A stretch of 64,000 bases of DNA. Source: Polytrichum commune (Eukaryota; Streptophyta; Polytrichopsida; Polytrichales; Polytrichaceae). Each line of letters begins with the position of its first letter. Positions within the stretch are counted from its first letter, which is position 1. The notes beneath the pieces were generated by a model. It was not told the DNA's origin, made no database searches, and was given only the letters and a program-made list of their open reading frames with translations. The stretch covers positions 45,778,758 to 45,842,757 of the forward strand of contig OX485805.1 in the NCBI GenBank assembly GCA_950295325.1, written 5' to 3'. Below are positions 62,501 to 64,000 of this stretch, in pieces. The translations under genes and the position numbers were made by a program.

Positions 62501-63912
62501 ATTCTTTTGTGCAGGATTCCGACTACGATGACGCCCATACTCACAGGGTAATGGCCTCCAAAATGGATATCCAGGACATCATGGACGTCCTTACACCCCA
62601 TCCTGTTGTGCCTCTTTCTTCTAGAGAAGAGGCAATGCCCGGAATGGAGACAGACCCTGAAGAGGACCAAGATCCCAGTTCCCCAAGAGCGCAACCCTCC
62701 ACACAGGAGCCTTTACACGGCCTTGTTTGCGACCCAATTAATCCAAGTGCTTTCCTGCTGGGAACAGACGACACGGATGCGCAGGAGGCACGCGTGAACT
62801 TCACTTCGATAAGGGTCCCTCATACCCCTGTTCTCTCACCTTTTGGGACTCCCACCTCTCGAGTTGGATTTCCCTCAACTGCGGGTCCATCTCGTGCTCC
62901 AGGAGTTATGGCCGAGAAGGATGTGGACCTTGCGGCAGAAGGCGGATGCACCGCTTCATCTGGAGGGGGATCTCAACATTCAGATCTACCCCCTATGGAG
63001 GGGAGGGATGTGCTGGAGTTGATATTGAGGCCTGATATCTCTCTATATCGTGAGAGTCGACGAAAGAGGAACAAGACGCCATACAACGAATACCCTGAAG
63101 GCGCGGTCTTGGAGCTCTCCGATGAAGACGAGGATGAGATTAGGATTCACAATGCCATCTCTGCCTTGCCTACGGAACCTGGCAAGGTGAAGAAAGAGCC
63201 GATGTCAGTGTCCGAATTGGACGAGAAGATGGAGAGGCGAATGAAGGAAGAGCTTGACCAACGGCTTCGAGAAGCTAACGAGGAGCACGCCAAAAAGATG
63301 GCCGCCATCCAAGCTGAGATGGAGCAAGCTAGGTTGGAGTCTGCTCGAAGGCACGCCGATCTCATGGCCCAAAATCAACAGTTCTTGGCCCAAAGTCAAC
63401 AATTTATGAGCCTGATGCAGAGCTTGCAGGCAAGACCCCCTGTAGTCTATACAGCTCCCGATGCCGTCATGTCTATGCCCCCCACTCTCATGCGGCCTCC
63501 GTCTAGTAGCCATGCGGTGTATATACCCGAGCATGCTTATCCAGCCCCCGCGTTGATTGTCCCGCCCTCTCCCCTTGTTGTCGCCACTCCAAAGGAGCCC
63601 TCCTCTCATCCTACAGGAGTGGAGGAGATACCGGCACGTGACATGGCGGGTGCCGCCGAGACAGATGTCAATGAAGGCAATGCCCCCATCGGCGATGAAG
63701 ATGTACATATGCGGGGCAGCCAAGACTCCACAGATGAGGATCAGCCTTACGTGGATACTCAAGGGTCGCAAGCGGCTGGAGACACCTTGTTGGTGGTCGA
63801 AGATCTGGACAATTTTGCGGGCGCGCGTCCGAAGCCTGTGCCCATGACGGGGCCAGGTGAGGGAGGCACTGCTGGCGCGGACCTCGCCCCTGAAGAGGTA
63901 ATCAACCTTTGA
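59504..63912 (+). CDS. Large unknown protein with DGQHS motif, SIM-like motif and coiled coil
   Basis: Coding exons are 59,504-60,793, 60,926-62,245 and about 62,482-63,912 (about 1,345 codons), with phase-0 GT-AG introns of 132 and 236 nt. ATG 59,504 directly follows an acceptor (ATTTGCAG), so a leader intron precedes it. Exon 1 has a basic linker (RPKRVPK) and then GEFYIVDGQHSVMAAK near residue 337, followed by AISAFMNQGNKVRQFE. These resemble the DGQHR and N-x-x-N/K motifs of the DndB/DGQHR family, but that is inference. Exon 2 is Trp/Tyr-rich and unrecognised. Exon 3 has a SIM-like AVLELSDEDEDE (about residue 1078), a coiled coil (about 1112-1185), and Pro- and acidic-rich tails. An in-frame TAG at 59,930 (codon 143) breaks exon 1. 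The rest is intact and GC-richer than its surroundings. It is divergent from the DUF7869-type gene. Confidence 0.6.
60811..60834. repeat. Palindrome in coding intron 1 of the large gene
   Basis: ATTTACGGACGTGCGTCTGT followed by AAAT. Imperfect family member with ATTTAC/GTAAAT ends, 17 nt inside the 132-nt intron. Confidence 0.85.
62292..62408. repeat. Three palindromes in coding intron 2 of the large gene
   Basis: At 62,292-62,315 (perfect 24 bp, TTTT and AAAA ends), 62,337-62,364 (AATT and AATT ends, one centre mismatch pair) and about 62,385-62,408. They fill nearly half of the 236-nt intron. Confidence 0.93.
63814..63833. repeat. Eroded palindrome inside the last coding exon
   Basis: TTGCGGGCGCGCGTCCGAAG aligns with the family core and is read as part of NFAGARPKPV near the C-terminus. 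Confidence 0.6.
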
Positions 63913-63924
63913 GCATGCCTCCCA

Positions 63925-63946
63925 CGTTACGGACGCGCGTCCGAAA
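63925..63946. repeat. Palindrome in the 3' flank of the large gene
   Basis: GTTACGGACGCGCGTCCGAA followed by AC, 12 nt after the stop codon region. Near-perfect family member. Confidence 0.85.
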
Positions 63947-64000
63947 CTTCCTTGTTTGCCTCCTTCGTGGCGTGTGTATATTATCGAGTTCAATCCTCGA

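Overview
The window looks like a transposon-rich stretch of a land-plant nuclear genome. The evidence is spliced genes with GT-AG introns, a plant-type TDP2-like gene, a trihelix-type DNA-binding pseudogene, CCCTAAA-type telomere-like words, and remnants of MULE, PIF/Harbinger, Tc1/mariner and LINE elements and possible LTRs. Introns with good splice signals are mostly 95-640 nt. The protein families (SWIM-domain MULEs and a DUF7869-type gene) make me lean towards a non-seed plant, but I cannot name the species. Families were assigned by eye without a database search.

Layout. 0-0.2 kb: four 53-bp tandem units centred on a palindrome. 1.3-4.9 kb: a decayed MULE-like transposase gene. 5.2-5.5 kb: an LTR-like tip inside a LINE fragment. 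7.4-9.4 kb: a trihelix-type pseudogene. 11.8-19.2 kb: three PIF/Harbinger transposase remnants, one paired with a convergent accessory ORF. 20.8-23.3 kb: the one clear cellular gene, a five-exon TDP2-like phosphodiesterase whose 5' end is unclear. 23.8-28.1 kb: two inverted arms of about 0.95 kb flanking a dead Tc1/mariner transposase. 30.5-34.7 kb: a CA microsatellite and a LINE split by an insertion. 34.9-35.5 kb: more palindromic and hairpin repeats. 35.7-38.6 kb: exons of a beta-class methyltransferase-like gene. 38.6-44.2 kb: a 5.6-kb satellite-like array. 44.7-48.4 kb: a second, better-preserved MULE copy. 49.8-52.9 kb: a DUF7869-type gene on the minus strand, interrupted by nonsense and frameshift changes. 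57.1-63.9 kb: a large divergent three-coding-exon gene of unknown function.

The most unusual feature is a family of perfect or near-perfect palindromes with core TTACGGACGCGCGTCCGTAA. About two dozen copies are confined to 51.4-64 kb. They lie in an intron and the 5' flank of the DUF7869-type gene, and in the upstream intron, both coding introns, the last coding exon and the 3' flank of the large unknown gene. The sequence outside the core differs between copies, yet the two arms change together, so the inverted symmetry is kept. Together with the divergent gene pair, this is my best candidate for an undescribed mobile or selfish system. Two other unrelated palindrome-centred tandem families (at 0-0.2 kb and 34.9-35.2 kb) show that this architecture recurs.

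Four otherwise unrelated reading frames (both MULE copies, the TDP2 5' exon and the last exon of the large gene) carry SUMO-interaction-like motifs, a hydrophobic patch followed by an acidic SD/E run. Almost all mobile-element genes are broken. In MULE copy 1 at least two tryptophan codons have become stops, as expected from decay of methylated DNA.
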